A stretch of 64,000 nt of DNA, taken from the NCBI GenBank assembly GCA_016720115.1, contig JADJXT010000002.1, positions 124,001 through 188,000 of the forward strand, in the 5' to 3' direction. Source of the DNA: Sphingomonadales bacterium. GTDB taxonomy: Bacteria; Pseudomonadota; Alphaproteobacteria; Sphingomonadales; Sphingomonadaceae. Below, piece after piece: positions 24,059-32,215 of the stretch (the first letter of the stretch is position 1; every line of letters begins with the position of its first letter). Below the pieces are notes generated by a model that ran no database searches, had not been told where the DNA came from, and saw nothing but the letters and a program-made list of their open reading frames with translations. Both the position numbers and the translations under genes were made by a program.

Positions 24059-25908
24059 CCCTCACCCCGCAATGGCTGGATGAACTGCGCGCGCGGACCA
24101 CGCTTTCCGCGGTGATCGGGCGCAGCATGAAGCTGACCAAGGCGGGGCGCGAGTATAAGGGCTGCTGCCCCTTCCATAACGAGAAGACGCCGAGCTTTTA
24201 CGTCAACGATGAAAAGGGCTTCTACCACTGCTTCGGCTGCTCCGCGCATGGCGATGCCATTCGCTGGATGACCGATCAGCGCGGCCTGTCCTTCATGGAT
24301 GCGGTGAAGGAACTGGCCGATGCGGCGGGAATGCAGGTCCCCGCCCCCGATCCGCGCGCTGCGGCCAAAGCCGAGCGGGCGAACACGCTCTATGACGTCA
24401 TGGCGGCGGCGCAGGAGTGGTTTGTCGCGCAATTCCAGGGACTGGAGGGTGCCGAAGCGCGCACCTATTGCGAGCGGCGCGGGTTGGAGCCCGAGACGGT
24501 CAAGGCATTCGGCATCGGCTTTGCCCCTGACAGCCGCGGCAGACTGAAGGAGGCGCTCAAACATTTCGGCGAGGATAAACTCGTCGAGGCAGGCCTGCTG
24601 ATCGCAGTCGACGACAAAGAGCCCTATGACCGTTTTCGCGGTCGTCTGATGATCCCGATCCGCGATCCGCGCGGGCGGGTGATCGCCTTTGGCGGGCGGA
24701 TATTGGGCACAGGCGAACCCAAATATCTCAATTCCCCCGACACGCCTTTGTTCGACAAGGGGCGCACGCTCTACAATCTCGACAGGGCGTCCGCTGCCTC
24801 GCGCGCTTCGGGGCGGGTGATCGTCGTCGAAGGCTATATGGATGTGATTGCGCTCGCGCAGGCGGGGTTCGGAGAGGCTGTGGCACCGCTCGGCACCGCG
24901 CTCACCGAACAGCAGATCGCGATGCTCTGGCGGATGGTCTCCAAGCCCCTCCTTTGCTTCGATGGCGATGCCGCAGGGCAGAAAGCTGCCTTCCGCGCAG
25001 CGCAACGTGCCCTTGGAGGGCTGAAACCGGGGCATAGCCTTGAATTCATCACGCTTCCCGAGGGGCAGGATCCCGACGATCTTGTTCGGCGTGCCGGGCC
25101 GCGCGCCTTTGCCGAATTGCTCGATGCTTCGGAACCATTGGTCGAGCGGCTATGGAAGACCGAACTGGTAGCCGAAGCTGTCGATACGCCCGAAGATCGC
25201 GCCGGTTTCAAGCAGCGCCTTGGCGTCCATGTCGCGAATATCGCCGATGCCGAAATACGGCGGCATTATGCCGATGCTTTCCGCGAACGCTTCGATGCCC
25301 TGTTCAGCCGCCCTGCCCAGCCATTTCGTCCGGCGACAGCCAAAGGCAAGCCCTGGAAACCCAACACCCCGCCCCCTGCCTCGCATGAAGCAAAGGCGAT
25401 CGGGAATCAGGGCACCGACATATTGGTACGGGGCGTTCTCGCGGCATTGCTGCGCGAACCGGCGCAAATTATCCGGCATCAGGAGGCTCTGGCAGGTTTC
25501 ACTCCCCGCGATCCGGGGCAGGCCCGCCTGCTATCGGCCATGCTCGATTCGGCACTATCGCACCAGGGCAAAGAAACACTTGATAGTGCAGCCCTGCTTA
25601 CCATATTAAGGGACGATCTGTATAATATGGCACAAGCCTTGTTGCAGGGCGGCGGAACAGCTTTCGGCTTCAACCGTTTATCCGGCGACAAGGAACTGGC
25701 TGGGGCACAGGCCTTCAGACAGCTGGACGAAGCAATCCGGCTGATGAAGCAGCGGCCCGAACTGGAAGCAGCACTGCAAAGGGCAACCGAATTGGCGAGC
25801 ACCGACCTCAACGAAGCCAATTTCGCCGAACAACAGCGGTTGCGACGGGAAAAACAGGAATTTGACATGCGTCTGGCTGCGCTGTTGCAGCGCGAAGACG
25901 CCTTGTAA
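24055..25908 (+). CDS. dnaG: DNA primase
   Basis: The 617-residue primase makes RNA primers at the replication fork. The N-terminal CHC2 zinc finger uses C38, H41, C59 and C62 (CPFHNEKTPSF, YHCFGC). The TOPRIM core has VIVVEGYMDVIAL and LLCFDGDAAGQ. The C-terminal third is the DnaB-interacting helical region. The start TTG overlaps the preceding DUF559 stop. The family N-terminus (M-LTPxxLDELRARTTLSxxIGR) begins here, so no residues are lost; only the start codon and ribosome site appear to come from the element junction. It is followed 21 bases later by rpoD. Confidence 0.97.
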   Translation: MTLTPQWLDELRARTTLSAVIGRSMKLTKAGREYKGCCPFHNEKTPSFYVNDEKGFYHCFGCSAHGDAIRWMTDQRGLSFMDAVKELADAAGMQVPAPDPRAAAKAERANTLYDVMAAAQEWFVAQFQGLEGAEARTYCERRGLEPETVKAFGIGFAPDSRGRLKEALKHFGEDKLVEAGLLIAVDDKEPYDRFRGRLMIPIRDPRGRVIAFGGRILGTGEPKYLNSPDTPLFDKGRTLYNLDRASAASRASGRVIVVEGYMDVIALAQAGFGEAVAPLGTALTEQQIAMLWRMVSKPLLCFDGDAAGQKAAFRAAQRALGGLKPGHSLEFITLPEGQDPDDLVRRAGPRAFAELLDASEPLVERLWKTELVAEAVDTPEDRAGFKQRLGVHVANIADAEIRRHYADAFRERFDALFSRPAQPFRPATAKGKPWKPNTPPPASHEAKAIGNQGTDILVRGVLAALLREPAQIIRHQEALAGFTPRDPGQARLLSAMLDSALSHQGKETLDSAALLTILRDDLYNMAQALLQGGGTAFGFNRLSGDKELAGAQAFRQLDEAIRLMKQRPELEAALQRATELASTDLNEANFAEQQRLRREKQEFDMRLAALLQREDAL

Positions 25909-25929
25909 GAACGACGGGGAACCAGGAAC

Positions 25930-27960
25930 TTGGCTACGCAACCTGAAATGGAAGATGGCGATAACGGCGATGCTCCGCTGATCGATCTCAACGACGCCCA
26001 GGTAAAGAAGCTGCTCGCCAAGGCGAAACGCCGTGGATATCTGACGATCGACGAGCTCAATTCTGCCGTTCCGCAGGATCAGTTCACGTCCGAGCAGATC
26101 GAAGACATCATGTCGGCGATTAACGACATGGGCGTGCAGATCGTCGAGAATGATGAAGCCGGTGAAGATGGCGAAGACCGCGACGACGATGATTCAGAAA
26201 CCGTCGAGCATATCGGCGAGAATGACCCCCGTTCGCTGACCTCCACGGTCAAGAAGACGGGCACCGGCGACCGCACCGATGATCCGGTGCGCATGTATCT
26301 GCGCGAAATGGGCGCGGTCGAGCTGCTCAGCCGCGAGGGCGAAATCGCGATTGCCAAGCGGATCGAGGCTGGCCGGGACACGATGATTCTGGGTCTGTGC
26401 GAAAGCCCGATCACCTTCCATGCGATCATCGAATGGTCGAACGCGCTTAACAATGGCGAGATGCAACTGCGCGAAATCCTCGATCTGGATGCGATGCTGT
26501 CGAAGGAACCGGCGCCCGAAAACCTCACCGAAGACGGCGAGGACGAGGATGACGGTGAAATCAGCGAAGCCACCGCCGGTCCTTCCTACAAGGAAGAGGA
26601 AGATATCGAGGAAGAACAGAGCGCCGACGAGGACGAAGACGATGACATGACCGAACGTCGTGCCCGTCCGGTCGAAGAGGAAGAGGAAGATAACACCCTC
26701 AGCCTCGCGCAGATGGAAGAAGCGCTAAAGCCTGCCGCACTGGAGCGTTTTGCAACGATCACCAGCCTGTTCAAGCAATTCTCGAAAATCCAGAATGACC
26801 GCATGATTGCGATGGCTTCCAGCGGCGAATTTCCCAAGGCTTCGGAAAACAAATATCAGAAGCTGCGCGAAGACCTGACCGCGGAAGTCGAAAGCGTGCA
26901 GTTCCATGCGAACAAGATCGAATATCTGGTTGACCAGCTCTATTCGTTCAACCGCCGCCTGACCGCACTTGGCGGCCAGATGTTGCGCCTTGCCGAACGT
27001 CATAAAGTTCCGCGCAAGGATTTCCTCGACCGCTATATGGGCCACGAACTTGATGAGGGATGGCTTGAAAGCGTGTCTGCGCTGGACAAGAAATGGGCCA
27101 AGTTCGCCGAAAACGAAGTCGATGCGGTTGAGCGCATCCGTGGCGAAATTGCCGATATCGCCGCCAATACCGGCATGAGCCTCAACGAATTCCGCCGCAT
27201 CGTGAATATGGTGCAAAAGGGCGAGCGCGAGGCGCGCATCGCGAAGAAGGAAATGGTGGAAGCCAATCTTCGTCTCGTGATCTCGATCGCCAAGAAATAC
27301 ACAAACCGTGGCTTGCAGTTCCTTGACCTGATCCAGGAAGGCAATATCGGCCTGATGAAGGCGGTCGACAAATTCGAATATCGCCGCGGCTACAAGTTCA
27401 GCACCTACGCAACCTGGTGGATCCGGCAGGCGATCACCCGCTCTATCGCCGATCAGGCGCGCACTATCCGCATTCCGGTGCACATGATCGAAACGATCAA
27501 CAAGCTGGTTCGCTGCAGCCGTCAGTTCCTGCACGAACAGGGTCGCGAGCCGACGCCGGAAGAAATGGCAGAGCGGCTTTCGATGCCGCTCGAAAAGGTG
27601 CGCAAGGTGATGAAAATCGCCAAGGAACCGATCAGCCTTGAAACGCCGATCGGCGACGAGGAAGACAGCCATTTGGGCGACTTCATTGAAGACAAGAATG
27701 CGATCATTCCTGTTGATGCTGCTATTCAGGCAAACCTCAAGGAAACGGTGACCCGCGTCCTTGCCAGTCTCACCCCGCGCGAGGAACGCGTATTGCGCAT
27801 GCGCTTCGGCATCGGCATGAACACTGACCATACGCTTGAAGAAGTGGGCCAGCAGTTCTCGGTAACCCGCGAACGCATCCGTCAGATCGAAGCCAAGGCT
27901 TTGCGGAAGCTGAAGCATCCGTCGCGTTCGCGCAAGATGCGGTCATTCCTCGATCAGTAA
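25930..27960 (+). CDS. rpoD: RNA polymerase primary sigma factor RpoD (sigma-70)
   Basis: A 676-residue housekeeping sigma factor. Region 1.1 (LIDLNDAQVKKLLAKAKRRGYLTIDELN) opens the protein. Region 1.2 contains DPVRMYLREMGAVELLSREGE. A very acidic non-conserved insert follows (about residues 200-240). Region 2 has the core-binding and -10-reading stretch FLDLIQEGNIGLMKAVDKFE and YKFSTYATWWIRQAITR. Region 4.2 ends with VTRERIRQIEAKALRKLKHPSRS. The start is a TTG (MATQPEME) with AGGAAC upstream; an ATG six codons later is less likely. Confidence 0.97.
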   Translation: MATQPEMEDGDNGDAPLIDLNDAQVKKLLAKAKRRGYLTIDELNSAVPQDQFTSEQIEDIMSAINDMGVQIVENDEAGEDGEDRDDDDSETVEHIGENDPRSLTSTVKKTGTGDRTDDPVRMYLREMGAVELLSREGEIAIAKRIEAGRDTMILGLCESPITFHAIIEWSNALNNGEMQLREILDLDAMLSKEPAPENLTEDGEDEDDGEISEATAGPSYKEEEDIEEEQSADEDEDDDMTERRARPVEEEEEDNTLSLAQMEEALKPAALERFATITSLFKQFSKIQNDRMIAMASSGEFPKASENKYQKLREDLTAEVESVQFHANKIEYLVDQLYSFNRRLTALGGQMLRLAERHKVPRKDFLDRYMGHELDEGWLESVSALDKKWAKFAENEVDAVERIRGEIADIAANTGMSLNEFRRIVNMVQKGEREARIAKKEMVEANLRLVISIAKKYTNRGLQFLDLIQEGNIGLMKAVDKFEYRRGYKFSTYATWWIRQAITRSIADQARTIRIPVHMIETINKLVRCSRQFLHEQGREPTPEEMAERLSMPLEKVRKVMKIAKEPISLETPIGDEEDSHLGDFIEDKNAIIPVDAAIQANLKETVTRVLASLTPREERVLRMRFGIGMNTDHTLEEVGQQFSVTRERIRQIEAKALRKLKHPSRSRKMRSFLDQ

Positions 27961-28006
27961 TCGCAGAAGCGGGCGTAAACTTCCCGTTTAGAATTTGCTG
28001 ATATTT

Positions 28007-28046
28007 CCGGCTTGTAGTGCTGCCTGATGGGTCAGCAGCAAGCCGG
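28007..28046 (+). promoter_or_regulatory. Hairpin between rpoD and the next gene
   Basis: CCGGCTTG and CAAGCCGG form a perfect 8-bp stem around a 24-base loop that can fold further. It ends nine bases before the start codon at 28055 and overlaps that gene's ribosome-site region, with no T-run. It could attenuate or regulate rather than terminate. Confidence 0.35.
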
Positions 28047-28054
28047 AGCGCGGA

Positions 28055-28750
28055 ATGGGACTGATAGCCAGTAATCAACTGGATTTCGGGCAGCAATTTG
28101 TTGCGGACGTAGCCAAACATGGCTGTGGCCCCATTGTTGCGCCCCTGATCGCTTTTCTGGAACGAAGTGACAATGGAGCGCAGCTGCGCGTTCAGGCCAA
28201 AGTGCGTCGCCCTGCGCTAAAGGCCGACATCGCACATTATATGAATGTGTGCTTCGGCCGCCATCCGGGCATCATCGACTTTGCTGGCCAGAAAATTGTT
28301 GAACAGGAAGCGCGCGAGTGGCTCGTCAAAGCCATTGACGCATTTGCCCTGGAACGCGTTTTTCTGAACAGGCTTACGGTCGAGGCGGGTCCAATTCATC
28401 GCCAGATCGGCCAGGATCGGGTGAATAATCTGATCGAGAGCCAAGGTCGCAGCATGGAAATGCTGGCGACATCGGACCGCAATGGATGCCCTGCCGGCGC
28501 GGCAATGGCTTTTGCCCTGGATTGGCAAAATAGTCGACCGCTGCTCGATTATGTGGCGTTGCGGCTTGGCATCGAAGCGCCGGCTTGTTTGCTTCCCGAT
28601 CGAGAATCCACGGCCATGCTTGCGACGCAACTAGCCCGCAGCGCCGCTGTCCAGCGGGCAATTGCGTTCGGACAGAATCAGATGCTCGCCCAGCAACGCG
28701 GCCTTTGGCAGGTGATCGCTGCCCGCCATCAAGCACTGCTCAGCGAATAA
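28055..28750 (+). CDS. Conserved hypothetical protein
   Basis: A 231-residue soluble, Ala/Leu-rich and largely helical protein that I do not recognise as a defined enzyme. Possibly conserved elements are VCFGRHPGIIDFA, LERVFLNRLTVEAGPIHRQIGQD and a C-terminal LATQLARSAAVQRAIAFGQNQMLAQQRGLWQVI. The start has GGAGCGCGGA just upstream. It may be a lineage-specific sphingomonad family. Confidence 0.7.
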   Translation: MGLIASNQLDFGQQFVADVAKHGCGPIVAPLIAFLERSDNGAQLRVQAKVRRPALKADIAHYMNVCFGRHPGIIDFAGQKIVEQEAREWLVKAIDAFALERVFLNRLTVEAGPIHRQIGQDRVNNLIESQGRSMEMLATSDRNGCPAGAAMAFALDWQNSRPLLDYVALRLGIEAPACLLPDRESTAMLATQLARSAAVQRAIAFGQNQMLAQQRGLWQVIAARHQALLSE

Positions 28751-28803
28751 ACTATCTTATCCCAACAAAGCCTGTTGCATTGCAGCTTGCGGCTGCTTAA
28801 CGG

Positions 28804-28819
28804 TTAATCGACTGATTAA
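28804..28819 (+). promoter_or_regulatory. Palindromic operator-like site upstream of the MoxR gene
   Basis: TTAATCGACTGATTAA is a TTAAT-N6-ATTAA palindrome that ends 14 bases before the MoxR start codon, directly upstream of its ribosome site. A sequence with the same half-sites sits at the same place before the VWA gene at 31028. Confidence 0.45.
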
Positions 28820-28833
28820 ACCGGGGAAGAACC

Positions 28834-29676
28834 ATGCGCTTTGACGGCACCCAGAATTACGTAGCGACCGACGACCTTAAAGTGGCAGTGAACGCGGCTG
28901 TCAAGCTGCGCAGGCCATTGTTGGTGAAGGGTGAGCCGGGGACCGGTAAAACTGTTCTCGCACAGGAATTAGCCAAGGCGATGGATGCTCCCTTGATCGA
29001 ATGGAACATCAAATCGACAACCAAGGCCCATCAAGGCCTCTATGAATATGATGCCGTAGCTCGCCTGCGCGACAGCCAGTTGGGCGACGAACGTGTGCAC
29101 GACATTCGTAACTACATCAAACGCGGCAAGCTTTGGGAGGCCTTCACTTCCGAAAAGCTGCCTGTCTTGTTGATCGACGAAATCGACAAGGCGGATATCG
29201 AATTCCCCAACGATCTGTTGCAGGAACTCGATCGCATGGAATTCTATGTCTATGAAACCCACGAAACCGTTGCGGCCAAAGAGCGCCCGATCGTCGTCAT
29301 CACCTCGAACAATGAAAAGGAACTGCCCGACGCCTTCCTGCGCCGTTGCTTCTTCCACTATATCAAGTTCCCGGATCGCGAGACGATGCAGGCGATCATC
29401 GATGTCCACTTCCCCGGCATCCAGAAAATGCTGGTTTCTAAGGCAATGGATATTTTCTACGATATCCGTGAAGTTCCCGGCTTAAAGAAAAAGCCTTCGA
29501 CCAGCGAATTGCTCGATTGGCTAAAACTGTTGCTACACGAAGATATGCCGCTGGATGTGCTGCAGAACCGCGATCCAACCAAAGCGATACCGCCCCTTCA
29601 TGGTGCGCTGCTGAAAAACGAGCAGGACGTGATGCTGTTCGAACGGCTGGCGTTCATGGCGCGCCGACAGAGCTGA
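28834..29676 (+). CDS. MoxR-type AAA+ ATPase
   Basis: A 280-residue AAA+ protein of the MoxR/RavA group. Walker A is GEPGTGKT (residues 33-40), Walker B is LLIDEIDKAD, sensor 1 lies in VVITSNNEKELPDAF, and the arginine finger segment is LRRCFFHYI. These ATPases usually act as chaperones with a VWA partner to mature or insert metal into target proteins. The expected VWA partner lies 1.35 kb downstream in the same direction, separated by an opposite-strand gene. Confidence 0.92.
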   Translation: MRFDGTQNYVATDDLKVAVNAAVKLRRPLLVKGEPGTGKTVLAQELAKAMDAPLIEWNIKSTTKAHQGLYEYDAVARLRDSQLGDERVHDIRNYIKRGKLWEAFTSEKLPVLLIDEIDKADIEFPNDLLQELDRMEFYVYETHETVAAKERPIVVITSNNEKELPDAFLRRCFFHYIKFPDRETMQAIIDVHFPGIQKMLVSKAMDIFYDIREVPGLKKKPSTSELLDWLKLLLHEDMPLDVLQNRDPTKAIPPLHGALLKNEQDVMLFERLAFMARRQS

Positions 29677-29679
29677 GCG

Positions 29680-30828
29680 TCAGTCGCTATAGGCGGCAAT
29701 ATGCTCATACAGCACAGTTAAGGCTTCGCGGTCGGCTTCCCCAATTTCGGGACGCCAGATTTCGAAGAGCAGCACCACGCGCGTTTCGCTTCCTTCGTTC
29801 CAGGCTTCATGCTCGATGGAGTCGTCGAAGAGCAGCATCTTGCCCTCTTCCCATATCCGCACCTCATTCCCGACACGCAGGCGGCACCCCGGTGGTGCCA
29901 GCAGCGGCAGATGGCAAATCAGCCTTGTGTTAAGGAAGCCGGTATGCGGCACGATGTGCATCCCGGGCTTCAGCATAGAAAACAGTGCCATTGGCGAACG
30001 ACCGGTAATGTGCGGGATCGGTGCTTCGCGCAAAGCCTGCAATGTATGCGGACAACGATCAGCCTGCCCTGCCACGGGTTCGCCGCCACGGAGTAGATGA
30101 TAGGCACCCCAGCGTGTATCGCCCACCATCGAATTGCGTTTCACAGGGCGCGTCGGATCAGATTCGACATAGGGCCGAAACGAATCCGCGCCATCCATGA
30201 TCGCGACCAGCTCCGCCTTTATGGCGTCGGTCCGGGCCTCGAAAGCGGAGACCCAGTCAAACTGTTCGCGTTCGTAAAACTGGATTTGCGGCAATCCCGG
30301 AAAATAGAAGCTGACCGGCTGTTGCACGAAAACCTGCTTGCGACCGCTAACGATTTCCAGAGCCTCCGTCATGCGCGGACTGAGGCGACCGGCGGCAAGC
30401 CCGGCCTCCTGCATCTTGGCCCTCAGGCTGTCTTCATAATTGGTGCAGATCGAGCCCAGCGATGCCCGGGCACGCGCGAACAGCACCTGCATTGCTGGCG
30501 GCAGGGTGGCCCCTCCCGTCTCGGCTTGCAGCGCGGTTGCGTAAAACGCCGTTGCGGCCTTGCTGTCCCCGCCGTGCAACCGGCAATCCGCCTTGTAAAT
30601 CAATGCTGCGGGATGGCGCGGATCGATGGCAAGTATGCGATCTGCGGCCACCTCTGCTGCGGCATGATTGGCCAGCATCAGCTGCGCCTGAACGACCAGC
30701 AGCAGGGGCTCTTGCGGCGTTCCCTGCAATGGCTGCAATGCAGCCAGCGCGGATTTCCCATCGCCGCGACGCAGCGCTTCGCTGGCCTGTTGTTGGAGTT
30801 GGGCAGGCTGAATGACTGATTCCGTCAT
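29680..30828 (-). CDS. Aspartyl/asparaginyl beta-hydroxylase family protein with TPR-like N-terminus
   Basis: The 382-residue protein has an N-terminal helical, TPR-like half (residues 5-125) and a C-terminal Fe(II)/2-oxoglutarate hydroxylase domain of the AspH family. Iron-ligand contexts are visible as PHTGFLNTRLICHLPL and DDSIEHEAWNEGSETRVVLLFE, and the latter holds the second His and the 2-oxoglutarate-binding Arg. The target is unknown. The gene ends 3 bases after the convergent MoxR gene and so interrupts a MoxR-VWA pair. Same-strand partners are not apparent. Confidence 0.88.
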   Translation of the reverse strand: MTESVIQPAQLQQQASEALRRGDGKSALAALQPLQGTPQEPLLLVVQAQLMLANHAAAEVAADRILAIDPRHPAALIYKADCRLHGGDSKAATAFYATALQAETGGATLPPAMQVLFARARASLGSICTNYEDSLRAKMQEAGLAAGRLSPRMTEALEIVSGRKQVFVQQPVSFYFPGLPQIQFYEREQFDWVSAFEARTDAIKAELVAIMDGADSFRPYVESDPTRPVKRNSMVGDTRWGAYHLLRGGEPVAGQADRCPHTLQALREAPIPHITGRSPMALFSMLKPGMHIVPHTGFLNTRLICHLPLLAPPGCRLRVGNEVRIWEEGKMLLFDDSIEHEAWNEGSETRVVLLFEIWRPEIGEADREALTVLYEHIAAYSD

Positions 30829-30876
30829 TCCATTGCTATAGCGCGGACGGCAAGCGCCGCAATTGCCTGATTGCGG

Positions 30877-31002
30877 TTACAGAATATAGGCGATTTCGAG
30901 GTCGCCCCAGCGGTGTCCTTTGAACCGCAGCGGAACATAGAGGTTTCGCACCACTGCCAATTCGGTTGACGAAAGCGGTCCGTCAGGCCATGAAATTCTT
31001 AA
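30877..31002 (-). pseudogene. Possible gene remnant in the MoxR-VWA region
   Basis: On the minus strand a stop-bounded fragment reads LSSTELAVVRNLYVPLRFKG and then HRWGDLEIAYIL before a stop. Its composition and codon use look like a real protein C-terminus (YVPL-KG-RWGD-E-AY pattern) but no start or upstream part remains. It occupies the ~200-base spacer that also holds the VWA promoter. I do not know the parent family for certain. Confidence 0.35.
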
Positions 31003-31014
31003 TCATCTAATTAA
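30999..31014 (+). promoter_or_regulatory. Palindromic operator-like site upstream of the VWA gene
   Basis: TTAATCATCTAATTAA has the same TTAAT-N6-ATTAA half-sites as the site at 28804-28819 (13 of 16 bases identical) and ends 13 bases before the VWA start codon, just ahead of the CGGAAGC ribosome site. Confidence 0.45.
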
Positions 31015-31027
31015 TCGGAAGCGCATA

Positions 31028-32209
31028 ATGTTCTTCAATTTTCTCGACGAACTCCGGTCCGCCGGCATACCCGCTTCGCTGAAGGAACATCTTGCGCTGC
31101 TCGAAGCGCTGGATGCCGATGTTATCGAACAAAGCCCGGAAGAATTTTATTATCTGTCACGCGCGATTCTGGTGAAGGACGAGGCCCAGCTCGACCGGTT
31201 CGATCAGGTATTCAACAAGGTCTTCAAGGGCATATTGTCGGAATATGGTACCGGCACAGCGGAAATTCCCGAAGACTGGCTGAAGGCCGTGGCCGAGAAA
31301 TTCCTCACCCCCGAGGAGATGGAAAAGATCAAGTCGCTCGGTTCGTGGGACGAGATCATGGAAACGCTGAAAAAGCGGCTTGAGGAACAGCAGAAACGGC
31401 ACGAAGGCGGCAACAAGTGGATTGGCACAGGCGGAACCTCGCCTTTTGGCAACAACGGCTACAACCCCGAAGGCGTGCGCATCGGCGGAGAATCCAAGCA
31501 CAAGCGTGCGCTGAAGGTCTGGGAAAAGCGCGAATTCCAGAATCTGGATAACACCAAGGAACTAGGCACCCGCAACATCAAGATCGCGATGCGCCGTCTG
31601 CGGAAATTCGCGCGCGAAGGTGCGCAGGACGAACTTGACATAGACGGCACAATTAACGGCACCGCGCGGCAGGGCTGGCTCGATATTCATATGCGGGCCG
31701 AACGCCGCAATGCGATCAAGGTATTGCTATTCCTTGACGTCGGCGGCTCGATGGATCCGTTCATCAAGCTGTGCGAAGAACTGTTCAGCGCAGCGACCGC
31801 GGAATTCAAGAACCTCGAATTCTACTATTTCCACAATTGCGTGTATGAAGGCGTCTGGAAAGACAATCGCCGCCGCTTTGCCGAGCGCACCCCGTTGTGG
31901 GACGTGCTGCACAAATTCCCGCATGACTATAAACTGATCTTTGTCGGCGATGCGGCGATGAGCCCCTATGAAATTTCCCACCCTGGCGGGTCGGTCGAAC
32001 ATTTCAATGAAGAGGCAGGCGCAGTCTGGCTTCAGCGCATGGTCAACACCTATCCGGCGACCGTCTGGCTTAACCCCACGCCGGAAGCGCACTGGAACTA
32101 TTCGCAGTCTACCAAGATCATCAAGGAACTGGTCAAGGATCGCATGTATCCGCTGACCCTTGAAGGGCTGGACGATGCGATGCGCGAACTGGTCCGCAAG
32201 AACGGCTGA
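31028..32209 (+). CDS. VWA domain protein, CoxE-like (MoxR partner)
   Basis: The 393-residue protein has a charged helical N-terminal half (residues 1-220) and a C-terminal von Willebrand A domain of the CoxE-like type. The metal-ion site is the modified DVGGSMD (about residues 237-243), which is typical of this group. Later motifs are FFHNCVYEGVW and LIFVGDAAMSPYE. MoxR ATPases and such VWA proteins usually work as a pair in maturation of enzymes. Here the pair is split by one opposite-strand gene but shares an upstream palindrome. Confidence 0.9.
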   Translation: MFFNFLDELRSAGIPASLKEHLALLEALDADVIEQSPEEFYYLSRAILVKDEAQLDRFDQVFNKVFKGILSEYGTGTAEIPEDWLKAVAEKFLTPEEMEKIKSLGSWDEIMETLKKRLEEQQKRHEGGNKWIGTGGTSPFGNNGYNPEGVRIGGESKHKRALKVWEKREFQNLDNTKELGTRNIKIAMRRLRKFAREGAQDELDIDGTINGTARQGWLDIHMRAERRNAIKVLLFLDVGGSMDPFIKLCEELFSAATAEFKNLEFYYFHNCVYEGVWKDNRRRFAERTPLWDVLHKFPHDYKLIFVGDAAMSPYEISHPGGSVEHFNEEAGAVWLQRMVNTYPATVWLNPTPEAHWNYSQSTKIIKELVKDRMYPLTLEGLDDAMRELVRKNG

Positions 32210-32215
32210 CGTTAC

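Noticed and set aside
26725..27918. 397-codon minus-strand ORF opposite rpoD
   Set aside because: Antisense to a fully conserved sigma factor; no family features.
28804..28819. CtrA site upstream of the MoxR gene
   Set aside because: The TTAA half-sites are eight bases apart, not seven, and the TTAAT/ATTAA symmetry fits a dimeric operator better.
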